From: JANXSS01 sp040385645
GTDB lineage: Bacteria > Pseudomonadota > Gammaproteobacteria > Burkholderiales > Burkholderiaceae_D
Assembly (NCBI GenBank): GCA_040385645.1
Contig: JAZKGZ010000004.1
Span: 186,001 to 250,000, forward strand
DNA length: 64,000 bases
Reading direction: 5' to 3'
In this document: piece after piece, positions 37,487 to 46,303 of the stretch
How positions within the stretch are numbered: position 1 is the stretch's first letter
Layout: each line of letters starts with the position of its first letter
Position numbers and translations under genes: made by a program
Notes under the pieces: model-generated
The model's input: the letters and a program-made list of their open reading frames with translations, nothing else
Told to the model about the DNA's origin: nothing
Databases searched by the model: none

Positions 37487-38568
37487 TGAACACGACATTC
37501 TTGAAGCTGCGGCCGCACTACGCAGCTTATGCAGTACTTGCGGTTTCCGCATTGCTTGCCGGCTGCGCTACCAAATCGATAGCGCCGAATGTACCGGCCA
37601 CATCGTCACCTGCAACCGAACCGTTTATACAAATCGACACACCCGAGCAGGTCGCGCTCAAGGCACGTATCGCCCTGCAGGATCGGCTATATCGTGTGGC
37701 AGCGCCGCTGCTGGTAAACAATACCGAGCTGTGCCGCAACAACGCGCGCAAGCTACTCGGTTTCACGGCAAAGAATAAATATTCCTACGGTACCGAGTTC
37801 CTCGATGCTGCCGAACGCAGCTTCGGCCTCGGCGAACGGTTGCGCATTCTGGCAGTGCTCAGCGGCGGCAGCGCAGCGCAAGCAGGCTTGAAACCCGGCG
37901 ATATCTTGTTGAATGTCGAAGACAAGGCTATGCCGCAAGGGCCTAACGCCGAGCGGGTAGCGGCAGCCCTGCTGGGGCCGATGGTGAACTCACGCTCCAC
38001 CGTCAGGATCACACTGCAGCGCGGCAGCGAAACCATACCCATCAACGTTGCACTCACCCCGGCTTGCGCCTATAACATTGAACTCGGCAATGCCGATAAC
38101 GTCAACGCCTACAGCGATGGCGCTCGCGTGATGGTTACCCGCGGCATGATGAACTTTGCGCGCAGTGATGCCGAACTGGCGTATGTCATTGCTCGTGAGA
38201 TGGCGCATGCGGCGCTCGGGCATCCGGGTCGCCTGCGCATGAGCGCAACGCTTGGCGGAATCATCGACAACCTGATCCGAATCCGGCCGGATCTCAGCGT
38301 CATAGGCGGCACTTCGGGCGTCAAGCCGTTTACGCAGGATGTCGACGCTGCTGCCGATACGCTGTCACTGTATCTGCTCGCCCGGGCCGGTTATGAGATC
38401 GACTCCGCTCCGCGTTTCTGGCAACGCCTGGCTACGCAGTATCCAGCCACGGTGCTGAATGGCTATACAGCGATTCATCCGTCAACCGGCTACCGGTTGA
38501 GCGTGATGGAACAGATTATTACCGACGTCAAGGCAAAGAAATCGTCGAACCAAAAACTGATTCCTTAA
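37486..38568 (+). CDS. M48/PDZ-like lipoprotein with degenerate zinc site
   Basis: A 360-residue lipoprotein with signal peptide and lipobox LLAGC (Cys26). The middle resembles a PDZ domain (about residues 110-185, GGSAAQAGLKPGDILLNVED) inserted ahead of an M48 peptidase-like region. Where M48 enzymes have HExxH, this one reads REMAH: Arg237 (CGT) replaces the first zinc histidine. Where the family has an ExD third ligand before LG-LY--ARAGY, it reads AAD (Ala289) before TLSLYLLARAGYEID. Two zinc ligands thus seem lost while the rest is intact, which suggests an inactive scaffold or chaperone rather than a protease. It is coupled to dut by TGATG. Confidence 0.82.
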   Translation: MNTTFLKLRPHYAAYAVLAVSALLAGCATKSIAPNVPATSSPATEPFIQIDTPEQVALKARIALQDRLYRVAAPLLVNNTELCRNNARKLLGFTAKNKYSYGTEFLDAAERSFGLGERLRILAVLSGGSAAQAGLKPGDILLNVEDKAMPQGPNAERVAAALLGPMVNSRSTVRITLQRGSETIPINVALTPACAYNIELGNADNVNAYSDGARVMVTRGMMNFARSDAELAYVIAREMAHAALGHPGRLRMSATLGGIIDNLIRIRPDLSVIGGTSGVKPFTQDVDAAADTLSLYLLARAGYEIDSAPRFWQRLATQYPATVLNGYTAIHPSTGYRLSVMEQIITDVKAKKSSNQKLIP

Positions 38569-38680
38569 TCGGACGCTCTAAATTTTCAGAGGCGAATCAG
38601 GAACGTGTACGCTCGGCGAGGGTTTGACTGCACGGGGTTGGCAACATGCTGCTTGACCACAAGCTTGTGAAACGTTACCT

Positions 38681-39385
38681 ATGCCAGATACTCCCATAAC
38701 GGTTCGCTTGATTTCTGACGAAACAGTAGCGCAACAGCTCCAGTTGTTATTTCAGATCGACCCAAGTTTGTACCGAATCTTTCTGGTAACTGGCACCTTT
38801 CCACCGCGGATCGGTGATCCCGGTTTTGCCGGCTTGGCACGCATTGTTTGTGGCCAAAAAATTTCGATGGCTAGCGCACTGGCGACTTGGGGTCGTTTGG
38901 AAGCACTACCTGGCGCTACCACGCCTCACGGATTTTTAGCGCTCGACGAAATGACATTGCAGGGCGTAGGCCTGACGCGTAATAAATGCAACACACTTGC
39001 GCGTTTGGCCGAGGCGGTCATGCGAGGCGATCTCGACTTCAACGCACTCGAAACAATGGAATCGACATTGGCGATCGCAGAACTGACCAAGTACAAGGGC
39101 ATTGGTCCCTGGACCGCCGAACTCTACCTCATGTTTTGCACTGGTCACCCCGATATTTTTCCTGTCGGCGATCTCGCTTTAAGGCAGGCCGTTGGCGATG
39201 CACTGAACATCAAGCCCACGCCTGACGAACGCGCCGTCGAGAAGATTGCTACTCGATGGGCACCGTATCGTTCTACAGCCGCCCTTCTGCTTTGGCGCTT
39301 CTACTTATTAAGCCGAAACCGTGACGAACCGCTGCCTAAAAACCCTGTCACAGCACGCTTAAAAGTAGACGAACCGGTGTCGTGA
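38681..39385 (+). CDS. DNA-3-methyladenine glycosylase II-like (AlkA/Mag family)
   Basis: A 234-residue HhH-GPD base excision glycosylase that removes alkylated bases. The helix-hairpin-helix segment ELTKYKGIGPWTAELYLMF (near residues 130-148) is followed by DIFPVGDLALRQAVG with the catalytic aspartate (near 160). It lacks the N-terminal AlkA beta domain, so it is of the shorter Mag/AlkB-independent type. A single gene between the M48-like lipoprotein and a decayed antitoxin. Confidence 0.88.
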   Translation: MPDTPITVRLISDETVAQQLQLLFQIDPSLYRIFLVTGTFPPRIGDPGFAGLARIVCGQKISMASALATWGRLEALPGATTPHGFLALDEMTLQGVGLTRNKCNTLARLAEAVMRGDLDFNALETMESTLAIAELTKYKGIGPWTAELYLMFCTGHPDIFPVGDLALRQAVGDALNIKPTPDERAVEKIATRWAPYRSTAALLLWRFYLLSRNRDEPLPKNPVTARLKVDEPVS

Positions 39386-39420
39386 TCGGGACTAGGTCAC
39401 AATAATCGGTGGAAGCCATA

Positions 39421-39791
39421 ATGGATCGTAAAAGTATCGACGACATCACTGCTCGCTTTCAAGCCTTGACGGCGGTAATCCCTTTGCGTGAGATTTGCAC
39501 CGAAACTGACTATGACAGAGCCGTTGCTCTATTGAATCAGTTGTTGGATGCCGGCGCAGCCGACGAATGCTCTCGGCTTGCCGATCTGACCGATACGCTG
39601 GGTTCGCTAATCGCAGAATACGAAAGCATTCAGAATCCGGCTCAGAAAATCGCACCGGTAACGACTCTGCGTTTTTTGATGGAGCAGCATCGACTTACGC
39701 AGTCTGATCTGCCGGAAATAGGCAGTCAGGGCGTGGTGTCGGAGATTGTGCGGGAGAAACCCTTTATGTACCTGCAGCGGTTTTTATCTGA
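39421..39791 (+). pseudogene. Decayed HigA-type antitoxin / HTH regulator
   Basis: The frame from the ATG at 39421 gives an intact N-terminal part (YDRAVALLNQLLDAGA, ADLTDTLGSLIAEYESI) and the HTH core LRFLMEQHRLTQSDLPEIG through SQGVVSEIV, as in HigA antitoxins. After that it reads an unrelated REKPFMYLQRFLSD. In another frame the bases 39768-39791 read V-P-A-A-V-F-I-stop, the expected family end. The gene therefore lost about 15-20 codons and gained a frameshift just before its C-terminus. No HigB toxin gene lies next to it. An IS3-type terminal repeat starts two bases after the old stop. Confidence 0.7.
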
Positions 39792-39792
39792 C

Positions 39793-39817
39793 TGAATCGC
39801 CCCGGAGATCCTAGACA
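39793..39817 (+). repeat. Probable IS terminal inverted repeat
   Basis: A 25 bp sequence starting TGAATCGCCCCGG and ending CTAGACA abuts the decayed higA stop and overlaps the end of the transposase fragment. It resembles the outer end of IS3-family elements that start TGAACCGCCCCGG. No matching second end was found within the window by eye. Confidence 0.5.
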
Positions 39818-39894
39818 CTCAGCTGCCTTTGCGAAGACTGCTTCTCGTAGCTGACCGGTGAAAGCCCGCCACTGGAATGATGGCAACGCAGCAC
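39793..39894 (-). mobile_element. IS3-family insertion sequence remnant (one end)
   Basis: Reading the minus strand, RCHHSSGGLSPVSYEKQSSQ ends a frame that stops at 39812; it matches the C-terminus of IS3-family OrfB transposases (typically RRHSSLGGLSPVEFE). The element end at 39793-39817 reads TGAATCGCCCCGG then AGATCCTAGACA, like the terminal repeat of the IS51/IS3 groups. The rest of the transposase and the other end are missing, so this is a dead fragment. Confidence 0.7.
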
Positions 39895-40213
39895 GGGTTG
39901 TGGATTAGCAACGAAATACGTTACAACAGGTCGCCGAATAGACAGTGCGCCCGCTAAATCGACCGGGCTCGCTGCGCGTGGGCGTTGCGCAACCGGCGCC
40001 ACAGCGACGCCTTCTAGTGTGTAAACCTAACGCACAAATGGGTAGACATGACATTTTGTGATGTGTACCCGAAGGTGTAAGGCAGAAAACCGATGGGATT
40101 TGTCTTCGAAAGTTCTTTTGAGGAAATAGGTCCTGCCTGGGTCAAACAAATTCCAGTTGCTTCGAACTGAGCCCTTTAGCATTGGCCTTGCCGTGCGACT
40201 GCGTAGGAAATTG
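39895..40213. other. Intergenic debris between IS remnant and LRR gene
   Basis: About 320 bp with no recognisable gene. It may hold further mobile element fragments: the stretch near 40017-40060 (GTGTAAACCTAACGCACAAA then TGGGTAGACATGAC) looks like IS end sequence but cannot be assigned. A 25-codon ORF starts at 40093 without a convincing ribosome site. Confidence 0.4.
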
Positions 40214-41020
40214 TCAGGCGTCAGCGGCTACTGCAGGTAGTATCAACATCGGCATGGTCCGGCCTGCATCACGGCGCGTTTGTATGGCAGCGCGCACTGC
40301 CAGAAGTTCTTCATCGGGTATAGGATTGTTACGCAGATCGACCTCGGTATCGGAAGGTAAATCCAACAAGGCCCGTGGAACATGGGTAAAGCGGTTGGTG
40401 TTTAAACTAAGATGTTTCAGCTTGGGCAGCTGTGCAATTTCGGCCGGCAAATCCGTCAGCAGATTGTTGGCCAAATCAAGCTGCTCCAGCGCTTTGGCCT
40501 GGCCCAACTGAGCAGGAACGCTGGTGAGACGGTTATAAGACACTAGTAGCTTTTTTAAATTACTAGCTTGGCCCAACTCTTTAGGAATACTGGTTAAATT
40601 ACTTGAACGTAGCCGAAGCTCAGACGGCCCTGATTCTCTCTTAAAAGAAAATTTTTTCGGAGTAGATAAGTGCAACACTTCTTTGATTTGTTTACAAGCG
40701 TATAGGCCATATTTAATCTCCTGCGTTTGCGCCCAACGATCGACGGCAGCATTTAGCTGCGCCTTGCTCAGTTTCGAGGAGGTTCTCGAAGAGCCAATTG
40801 CTGGTACTAGAGCACTGGCCTGTGTGGGCGAACTAAAGGACGTTGGACCAGGCGCCCTGTTGGCACGTGCGCCCGCCAACGTAATAAGATTAGCTACGCT
40901 AGTTGGTCGTACCGTCGGCGCTCTGGTAACGCTTTCCGTTTCTGCAGCATTCGGTTGAGCATTGGCTGCTGGCGTCAGGCAAGGTAAGCGAATTTTCATA
41001 TTAGTATCCAAATTAAGCAT
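40214..41020 (-). CDS. Leucine-rich repeat protein, effector-like
   Basis: A protein of about 268 residues. Residues 1-85 are rich in Ala, Ser, Thr and Pro with no signal peptide or membrane helix. Residues 85-125 look helical. Residues about 133-232 hold four to five LRRs of 23 residues with the consensus LxxLxLxxNxLTxLPxxLxxL, such as LKKLLVSYNRLTSVPAQLGQ and LEQLDLANNLLTDLPAEIAQ. LRRs of this kind bind proteins and occur in secreted effectors; a Ser/Thr-rich unstructured N-terminus is also common in type III effectors. No catalytic domain is seen, and no secretion genes are in the window. ATG codons at 41020 and 40999 both lack strong ribosome sites. Nearby IS debris suggests acquisition. 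Confidence 0.75.
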   Translation of the reverse strand: MLNLDTNMKIRLPCLTPAANAQPNAAETESVTRAPTVRPTSVANLITLAGARANRAPGPTSFSSPTQASALVPAIGSSRTSSKLSKAQLNAAVDRWAQTQEIKYGLYACKQIKEVLHLSTPKKFSFKRESGPSELRLRSSNLTSIPKELGQASNLKKLLVSYNRLTSVPAQLGQAKALEQLDLANNLLTDLPAEIAQLPKLKHLSLNTNRFTHVPRALLDLPSDTEVDLRNNPIPDEELLAVRAAIQTRRDAGRTMPMLILPAVAADA

Positions 41021-41193
41021 CGCATCACGGTTTGCATGGAAGCCAGGCAGGCGCGCGCGCCATATCAATTTTACTTAGACTGATTTGCGTATAGACAATC
41101 TATGCAAATCCGAAAACATAAGAATTTGATATGGGAAAAAACGTGATGATAGCCGAATGGTCGCAAAAAATTGATTTTTTGAAAATTTCTTGA

Positions 41194-41213
41194 GGAAACT
41201 AGGTTTAGTTTCC
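41194..41213 (-). terminator. Hairpin after cysB, possible terminator
   Basis: The 8 bp stem GGAAACTA / TAGTTTCC with a 4 nt loop lies 6 bp past the cysB stop. The following minus-strand sequence is A/T rich but has no clean T run, so termination is only probable. Confidence 0.45.
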
Positions 41214-41218
41214 GAGGC

Positions 41219-42148
41219 TCAGGAAGCCCCGATATGGGTAACCCGCTCGATTTCGCTACGCTGTAGCGACGGCGCGAATTGCAAAATGAAATCCAACGCA
41301 TACGAGCGTAGATAAGCACCACGGCGCACGGCAAGGCGGGTAACGTTTGGCGCAAATAGATGCCCCGCGCCGATCGGATGCAACGGTTGCGGCCGATGTG
41401 CCTCCAGAGCCATCGAGGCGATGATGCCTACCCCCAAACCCAGCGTTACGTACTGCTGGATTACGTCTGAATCCATGGCTGTCAAGACGATGTCCGGCGT
41501 GAGACCGGCAGCCTGGAACGCAGCATCGATGTGACCGCGTCCGGTAAAACCGACATCGTAAGTAATCAGCGGCCATGCTGCCAGATCGTTGAGTGAAGGC
41601 CGCTCGACCAGGCACAGCGGGTGCCCTTGCGGCACCACGATCACATGCTGCCATTCGTAGCAGGGAAATGAAATCAGGTCTTCGAACTGGCTCAAGCCCT
41701 CGGTGGCGATGCCAATATTCGCCTTACCGGACAACACCCATTCGGCAATATGTTCAGGTGAGCTTTGCTGAAGCGCGATTCGCACATCGGGAAACGCCGC
41801 CCGGAAGGATTGCACCACTTTCGGCAAAACATAGCGTGCCTGGGTATGCGTGGTAGCTACGGTCAGCGTACCGCTGCGTTTACCGGCAAATTCAAGGCTG
41901 GCCTGTTGCAAGTTCTCAGCTTCGAGCAGCAAACGGTCGACGATCGTCAAAATACCTTTGCCCGGTTCGGTCAACCCGGTCAGGCGTTTGCCGTTGCGCT
42001 CGAAAATTTCCACGCCGAGTTCATCTTCGAGTTCGCGAATCTGCCGCGAGACACCCGGCTGCGAGGTGAACAACACATTGGCGACTTCGGTAAGGTTGTA
42101 ACCGCAACGCGCCGCTTCGCGAATCGAACGTAACTGCTGAAAATTCAT
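41219..42148 (-). CDS. cysB: LysR-type regulator CysB/Cbl
   Basis: A 309-residue LysR regulator that activates sulfate or sulfonate assimilation, responding to N-acetylserine or sulfate/APS. The HTH begins MNFQQLRSIREAARCGYNLTEVA with TSQPGVSRQIRELEDELG, diagnostic for CysB/Cbl. The inducer domain has TTHTQARYVLP (near 100), the sulfate-contact segment of CysB. It overlaps the cysA stop (ATGA) at the end of the sulfate uptake operon. Which of CysB or Cbl it is cannot be settled from sequence alone; the operon context fits CysB of betaproteobacteria. Confidence 0.92.
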   Translation of the reverse strand: MNFQQLRSIREAARCGYNLTEVANVLFTSQPGVSRQIRELEDELGVEIFERNGKRLTGLTEPGKGILTIVDRLLLEAENLQQASLEFAGKRSGTLTVATTHTQARYVLPKVVQSFRAAFPDVRIALQQSSPEHIAEWVLSGKANIGIATEGLSQFEDLISFPCYEWQHVIVVPQGHPLCLVERPSLNDLAAWPLITYDVGFTGRGHIDAAFQAAGLTPDIVLTAMDSDVIQQYVTLGLGVGIIASMALEAHRPQPLHPIGAGHLFAPNVTRLAVRRGAYLRSYALDFILQFAPSLQRSEIERVTHIGAS

Positions 42149-43224
42149 ACGACTTCTTTCGATGATTCACCGACGAACACACGCAGGCGTTTCGGTCGCA
42201 ACACCAGCCTGTCGCCGGTCTGAAGCTGCAATTGCACGAAGCGTTCGTTGGGAATGACGCTTTCGATCAAGCTGCCGTCGTCCTCGCGGCGCAATTCCAT
42301 CTGCGCCAGCGGGCCGATGGCGTGTGCATGCTGCAGCGTGGCGACGATACCCTGCGCACCTTCGGTATAGCGGTCGATATCGAAATCATGCGGCCTGACA
42401 TAACCGATACCGGTGGCATCCTGAGCGGCAGCGTGATCCGGGGCATCCATATCGACGCCACCGGCCTGCAGTACGCCCTGGTGCACCCGTCCATGAAACA
42501 GATTGACGTTACCGAGAAAGCCATACACGAATGGCGAGGCAGGATGTTCGTACACGTCTTGCGGCGCACCGATCTGCTCGACCTTGCCCTTGTTCATCAA
42601 GACGATCTGGTCGGCGACTTCCAATGCTTCTTCCTGATCGTGTGTGACGAAAATACTGGTCACTTTTAATTCGTCGTGCAGGCGGCGCAACCAACGGCGT
42701 AACTCTTTACGCACTTTAGCGTCGAGCGCGCCGAAAGGCTCGTCGAGCAACAGTACCCGTGGCTCGACCGCCAAGGCACGCGCAAGCGCAATCCGTTGCC
42801 GCTGGCCACCCGAGAGCTGTGGTGGGTAACGCTTGGCCAGCCAGTCTAGCTGTACCAGTTCTAGCAATGCCATGACCTTTTGTTGAATCACAGCTTCCGA
42901 GGGTCGGGTTGCGCGAGGCTTGACGCGTAATCCAAAAGCGACGTTCTCGAACACAGTCATGTGTTTGAACAAGGCGTAATGCTGGAACACGAAACCGACA
43001 TTACGCTCCCGCACGTGCCGCGCCGACGCATCTTCGCCATCGAGTATCACCTCGCCGCTATCCGGATGCTCAAGCCCCGCGATCACTCGCAGCAAAGTGG
43101 TCTTGCCGCAACCTGACGGACCGAGCAGCGCGGTCAGTTCGCCCGGTGGAAATTTCAGCGATACGTTATCGAGCGCTGCAAAATTTCCAAAACGCTTGCT
43201 GATGTTATGAACGTCGATGGCCAT
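42145..43224 (-). CDS. cysA: Sulfate/thiosulfate ABC transporter ATPase
   Basis: A 359-residue ATPase that powers sulfate import. Walker A GPSGCGKTT is near residue 35, the signature LSGGQRQRIALARAL near 135, Walker B VLLLDEPFGALD near 155, and the switch histidine in FVTHDQEEALEVAD near 192. The C-terminal TOBE-like regulatory domain (about 240-359) is present. It lies between cysW and cysB. Confidence 0.95.
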   Translation of the reverse strand: MAIDVHNISKRFGNFAALDNVSLKFPPGELTALLGPSGCGKTTLLRVIAGLEHPDSGEVILDGEDASARHVRERNVGFVFQHYALFKHMTVFENVAFGLRVKPRATRPSEAVIQQKVMALLELVQLDWLAKRYPPQLSGGQRQRIALARALAVEPRVLLLDEPFGALDAKVRKELRRWLRRLHDELKVTSIFVTHDQEEALEVADQIVLMNKGKVEQIGAPQDVYEHPASPFVYGFLGNVNLFHGRVHQGVLQAGGVDMDAPDHAAAQDATGIGYVRPHDFDIDRYTEGAQGIVATLQHAHAIGPLAQMELRREDDGSLIESVIPNERFVQLQLQTGDRLVLRPKRLRVFVGESSKEVV

Positions 43225-43293
43225 GCGGAACTCCTAAAGTACATTTACTTCATGCTTCACTATAATTTTCACTCTTATGCCTGCCGCCGTGCC

Positions 43294-44226
43294 CTAGCCG
43301 GGATCGTCCTTGTGCATTTCATCATGCGCGCGCCATTCGATAAACGATTTCAAGCCCAGCGTGGCTAGCGCCAGCAATGCCAGTAGCGAGGCCACGGCGA
43401 AAGCGGCAGTAAAGTTATATTCGTTGTAGAGAATTTCAACTTGCAGCGGCACGGTGTTGGTTTCCCCGCGAATGTGACCAGACACCACCGAGACGGCACC
43501 GAATTCACCCATTGCCCGCGCGTTACAAAGAATCACGCCGTACAGCAAGCCCCACTTGATGTTGGGCAGGGTCACGTACCAGAAGGTTTTCCAGCCGGAG
43601 GCACCCAGCACGAGCGCAGCCTCTTCTTCCTCGCTACCTTGCGACTGCATCAAGGGAATCAACTCACGGGCGACGAAGGGAAAGGTAACGAACATCGTCG
43701 CCAGCACGATGCCGGGAACAGCGAACAAAATTTTGATATCGTGCTCCTGCAGCCAGGGGCCGAACCAGCCCTGGGCACCGAAGAGCAGTACATAAATCAA
43801 TCCGGAAATGACCGGCGAAACCGAGAATGGCAGGTCGATCAACGTCAGCAAAAAGTTTTTACCGAAAAATTCGAATTTTGCGATAGTCCAGGCCGCTGCC
43901 ACGCCGAAAACCAGATTGAGCGGCACCGCGATGGCCGCTGTCAGTAGCGTCAGCCGAATGGCGGAAAGCGCATCTTCTTCCAAAATTGCTGCCAGATAGA
44001 CTTCCCAACCTTTTTTCAACGCTTCGGCAAACACCGCTGCAAGCGGCATAAATAGAAATAACGTTAAGAAGGCGAAAGCCACGGCGATGAGCAGGCATCT
44101 GACCCACACCGGTTCGAGCGTAGCTTGCGGACGGTGACCGAGCGAACGAATCGGATCGCGACGAACGGCGTCGACCGGCAATTCATCGTGTATCTTGCCA
44201 GTTGCCTCACCACTTACCGTACTCAT
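43294..44226 (-). CDS. cysW: Sulfate ABC transporter permease CysW
   Basis: A 310-residue inner membrane permease with six predicted helices. The ATPase-contact loop EEEEAALVLGASGWKTFWYVTLPNIKWGLLYG (split over residues about 192-225) is the EAA motif of this family. It has a 40-residue charged N-terminal extension before the first helix. The start overlaps cysT by four bases (ATGA), and it pairs with CysT to form the channel. Confidence 0.94.
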   Translation of the reverse strand: MSTVSGEATGKIHDELPVDAVRRDPIRSLGHRPQATLEPVWVRCLLIAVAFAFLTLFLFMPLAAVFAEALKKGWEVYLAAILEEDALSAIRLTLLTAAIAVPLNLVFGVAAAWTIAKFEFFGKNFLLTLIDLPFSVSPVISGLIYVLLFGAQGWFGPWLQEHDIKILFAVPGIVLATMFVTFPFVARELIPLMQSQGSEEEEAALVLGASGWKTFWYVTLPNIKWGLLYGVILCNARAMGEFGAVSVVSGHIRGETNTVPLQVEILYNEYNFTAAFAVASLLALLALATLGLKSFIEWRAHDEMHKDDPG

Positions 44227-45101
44227 TGATTGGCTCCCCGGCCACGGTTACGGCTCCATGCCTGCAAGGCGTTGATGGTCAAGAGCATGACGAATGAAAC
44301 CGTAAGCATCACGACGGCGATCGCTGTTGCGCCTTGATAATCATATTGTTCGAGCTTAGTAATGATGAACAACGGGGTAATTTCCGACACCATCGGCATA
44401 TTGCCAGCGATAAAAATCACCGAGCCATACTCACCGGTTGCGCGCGCGAACGCCAGCGCGAAACCGGTTAATAAAGCGGGAAAAATTGCCGGAAACACCA
44501 CGCGGATAAAAGTCTGCAGACGCGAGGCACCGAGACTCGCCGCAGCCTCCTCTAACTCCCGTTCCACATCCTCCAGCACCGGCTGGACCGTACGTACCAC
44601 AAAAGGCAGGCCGATGAAAGTGAGTGCAATGACCACGCCGAGCGGTGTGAACGCCACTTTGATGCCGAGCGGCTCGAGAAAACGACCGAACCAGCCGTTT
44701 GTCGAGTACAAAGCGGTGAGCGCGATGCCTGCGACCGCTGTCGGTAATGCGAACGGCAAATCGACTAGCGCATCGATAATTTTCTTACCGGGAAACGGAT
44801 AACGCACCAACACCCAGGCAACGATACCGCCGAACACCACATTGATCGTGGCCGCAATCAGCGATGCACCGAAAGTCAGCCGGTAGGACGCCATGACACG
44901 GTCTGAAGTGACCGCTGTAACGAACGCCTCCCATGTCATCGCAAACGTATTCAGAAAGATCGACGACAGTGGAATCAGGACGATCAGGCAAAGATAGAAG
45001 AGCGTAAAGCCGAGGGACAGACGGAATCCCGGCATCACCCGGGAAGGTCTGACAAAAGGCTTGCCGCTGGATGATGCGGTAATGAGGGGAGCGGCGTGCA
45101 T
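44223..45101 (-). CDS. cysT: Sulfate ABC transporter permease CysT
   Basis: A 292-residue permease subunit with six predicted helices and the EAA loop EEAAASLGASRLQTFIRVVFPA (in two parts near residues 180-200). VDLPFALPTAVAGIALTALY (near 130) is the family's core helix. It is translated together with cysW and follows sbp after about 134 bp. Confidence 0.94.
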   Translation of the reverse strand: MHAAPLITASSSGKPFVRPSRVMPGFRLSLGFTLFYLCLIVLIPLSSIFLNTFAMTWEAFVTAVTSDRVMASYRLTFGASLIAATINVVFGGIVAWVLVRYPFPGKKIIDALVDLPFALPTAVAGIALTALYSTNGWFGRFLEPLGIKVAFTPLGVVIALTFIGLPFVVRTVQPVLEDVERELEEAAASLGASRLQTFIRVVFPAIFPALLTGFALAFARATGEYGSVIFIAGNMPMVSEITPLFIITKLEQYDYQGATAIAVVMLTVSFVMLLTINALQAWSRNRGRGANQ

Positions 45102-45235
45102 CGGCTTTCTTATTACAAAGTAGTGTGATGGTGCGCGATAATTACACCCTCCTGTTATAAAGCGAACGAATTAATTCGCATGTGGTTAGAACCAATTTGC
45201 ATAAAGCTTTAGCGTTACAGCGAACTCAGTTCAGC

Positions 45236-46303
45236 CTATTTCGCGCTGGGCTGGTAAATCTGATCGAACGTACCGCCATCCGAGAAATGAGTTTGTTGTG
45301 CCTTGGCCCAACCACCGAATACCTCGTTGATCGAAAACAACGCAACTTTTGGAAATTGCGCAGCGTATTTTTTCGCTTCTTTCTCCACTGTTGGGCGGTA
45401 ATAATTTTTAGCGATAATTTCCTGACCGGCGTCTGTATAGAGAAACTTCAGATAAGCCTCCGCAGCCTTGCGCGAATTCCGCTTATCGACAACCTTATCA
45501 ACCACGGCAACCGGTGGCTCGGCCAGAATCGATAACTTCGGTGCGACGATTTCGACTTTGTCCGGGCCGAGTTCTTTGATCGCTAGCAGCGCTTCGTTTT
45601 CCCATGCGATCAAGACATCGCCGATGCCCCGCTCGACAAAGGTGGTGGTCGAACCGCGGGCACCCGAGTCGAGCACTGGCACGTTTTTAAAGATTCTGCT
45701 CACAAAATCTTTGGCCGTGGCATCGGTGCCGCCGGGCTGTTTCAACGCATGGCCCCAAGCCGCCAGATAATTCCAGCGCGCACCGCCAGAAGTTTTAGGA
45801 TTCGGCGTGATGACTGCAATACCCGAACGGGTCAGATCGTTCCAGTCTTTGATACCTTTCGGGTTGCCTTTGCGCACCAGGAACACGATGGTCGAAGAGT
45901 AAGGCGTGCTGTTCTGGGGTAACCGCTTTGCCCAATCTTTCGCCAGCAAGCCGCGCTCGGCCATCGCGTCGATATCGTAGGCCAGCGCCAGCGTCACTAC
46001 ATCCGCCTCCAGCCCGTCGATCACGGTGCGCGCCTGCTTGCCGGAGCCGCCGTGCGATTGCCGTATTTTTACTTCGGCACCGGTTTGCGCTTTCCATTGC
46101 TCGCCGAAAGCTTTATTGATGTCTTGATACAGCTCCCGGGTCGGATCGTACGATACGTTGAGCAAGGTGCTCGGCGCGTCTTGGGCAATCGCTGGTGCCG
46201 AAATACTCAAGGCACCAAAGCTAATTCCATAGCCGAGAATGGCGCATGCCACGGCGCGCGAAACGAGGCGCGATAGCTTGGACGAAAGGTTTCTTGCCGC
46301 CAT
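45236..46303 (-). CDS. sbp: Periplasmic sulfate-binding protein
   Basis: A 355-residue type II binding protein. The signal peptide ends near SAPAIAQDA (about residue 41). The mature N-terminus LLNVSYDPTRELYQDINKAF and IRQSHGGSGKQARTVIDGL hold the sulfate-binding serines; SGGARWNYLAAWGHAL (near 165) is another family block. The AGGAAC ribosome site supports the ATG at 46303. It is the first gene of sbp-cysT-cysW-cysA-cysB. Confidence 0.95.
   Translation of the reverse strand: MAARNLSSKLSRLVSRAVACAILGYGISFGALSISAPAIAQDAPSTLLNVSYDPTRELYQDINKAFGEQWKAQTGAEVKIRQSHGGSGKQARTVIDGLEADVVTLALAYDIDAMAERGLLAKDWAKRLPQNSTPYSSTIVFLVRKGNPKGIKDWNDLTRSGIAVITPNPKTSGGARWNYLAAWGHALKQPGGTDATAKDFVSRIFKNVPVLDSGARGSTTTFVERGIGDVLIAWENEALLAIKELGPDKVEIVAPKLSILAEPPVAVVDKVVDKRNSRKAAEAYLKFLYTDAGQEIIAKNYYRPTVEKEAKKYAAQFPKVALFSINEVFGGWAKAQQTHFSDGGTFDQIYQPSAK

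Noticed and set aside
39811..40002. A 63-codon minus-strand ORF starting MAPVAQRPRAAS
   Set aside because: Only its last 25 or so residues match a transposase C-terminus; the upstream part is unrelated sequence read by chance, so it is listed as an IS remnant and not a gene.
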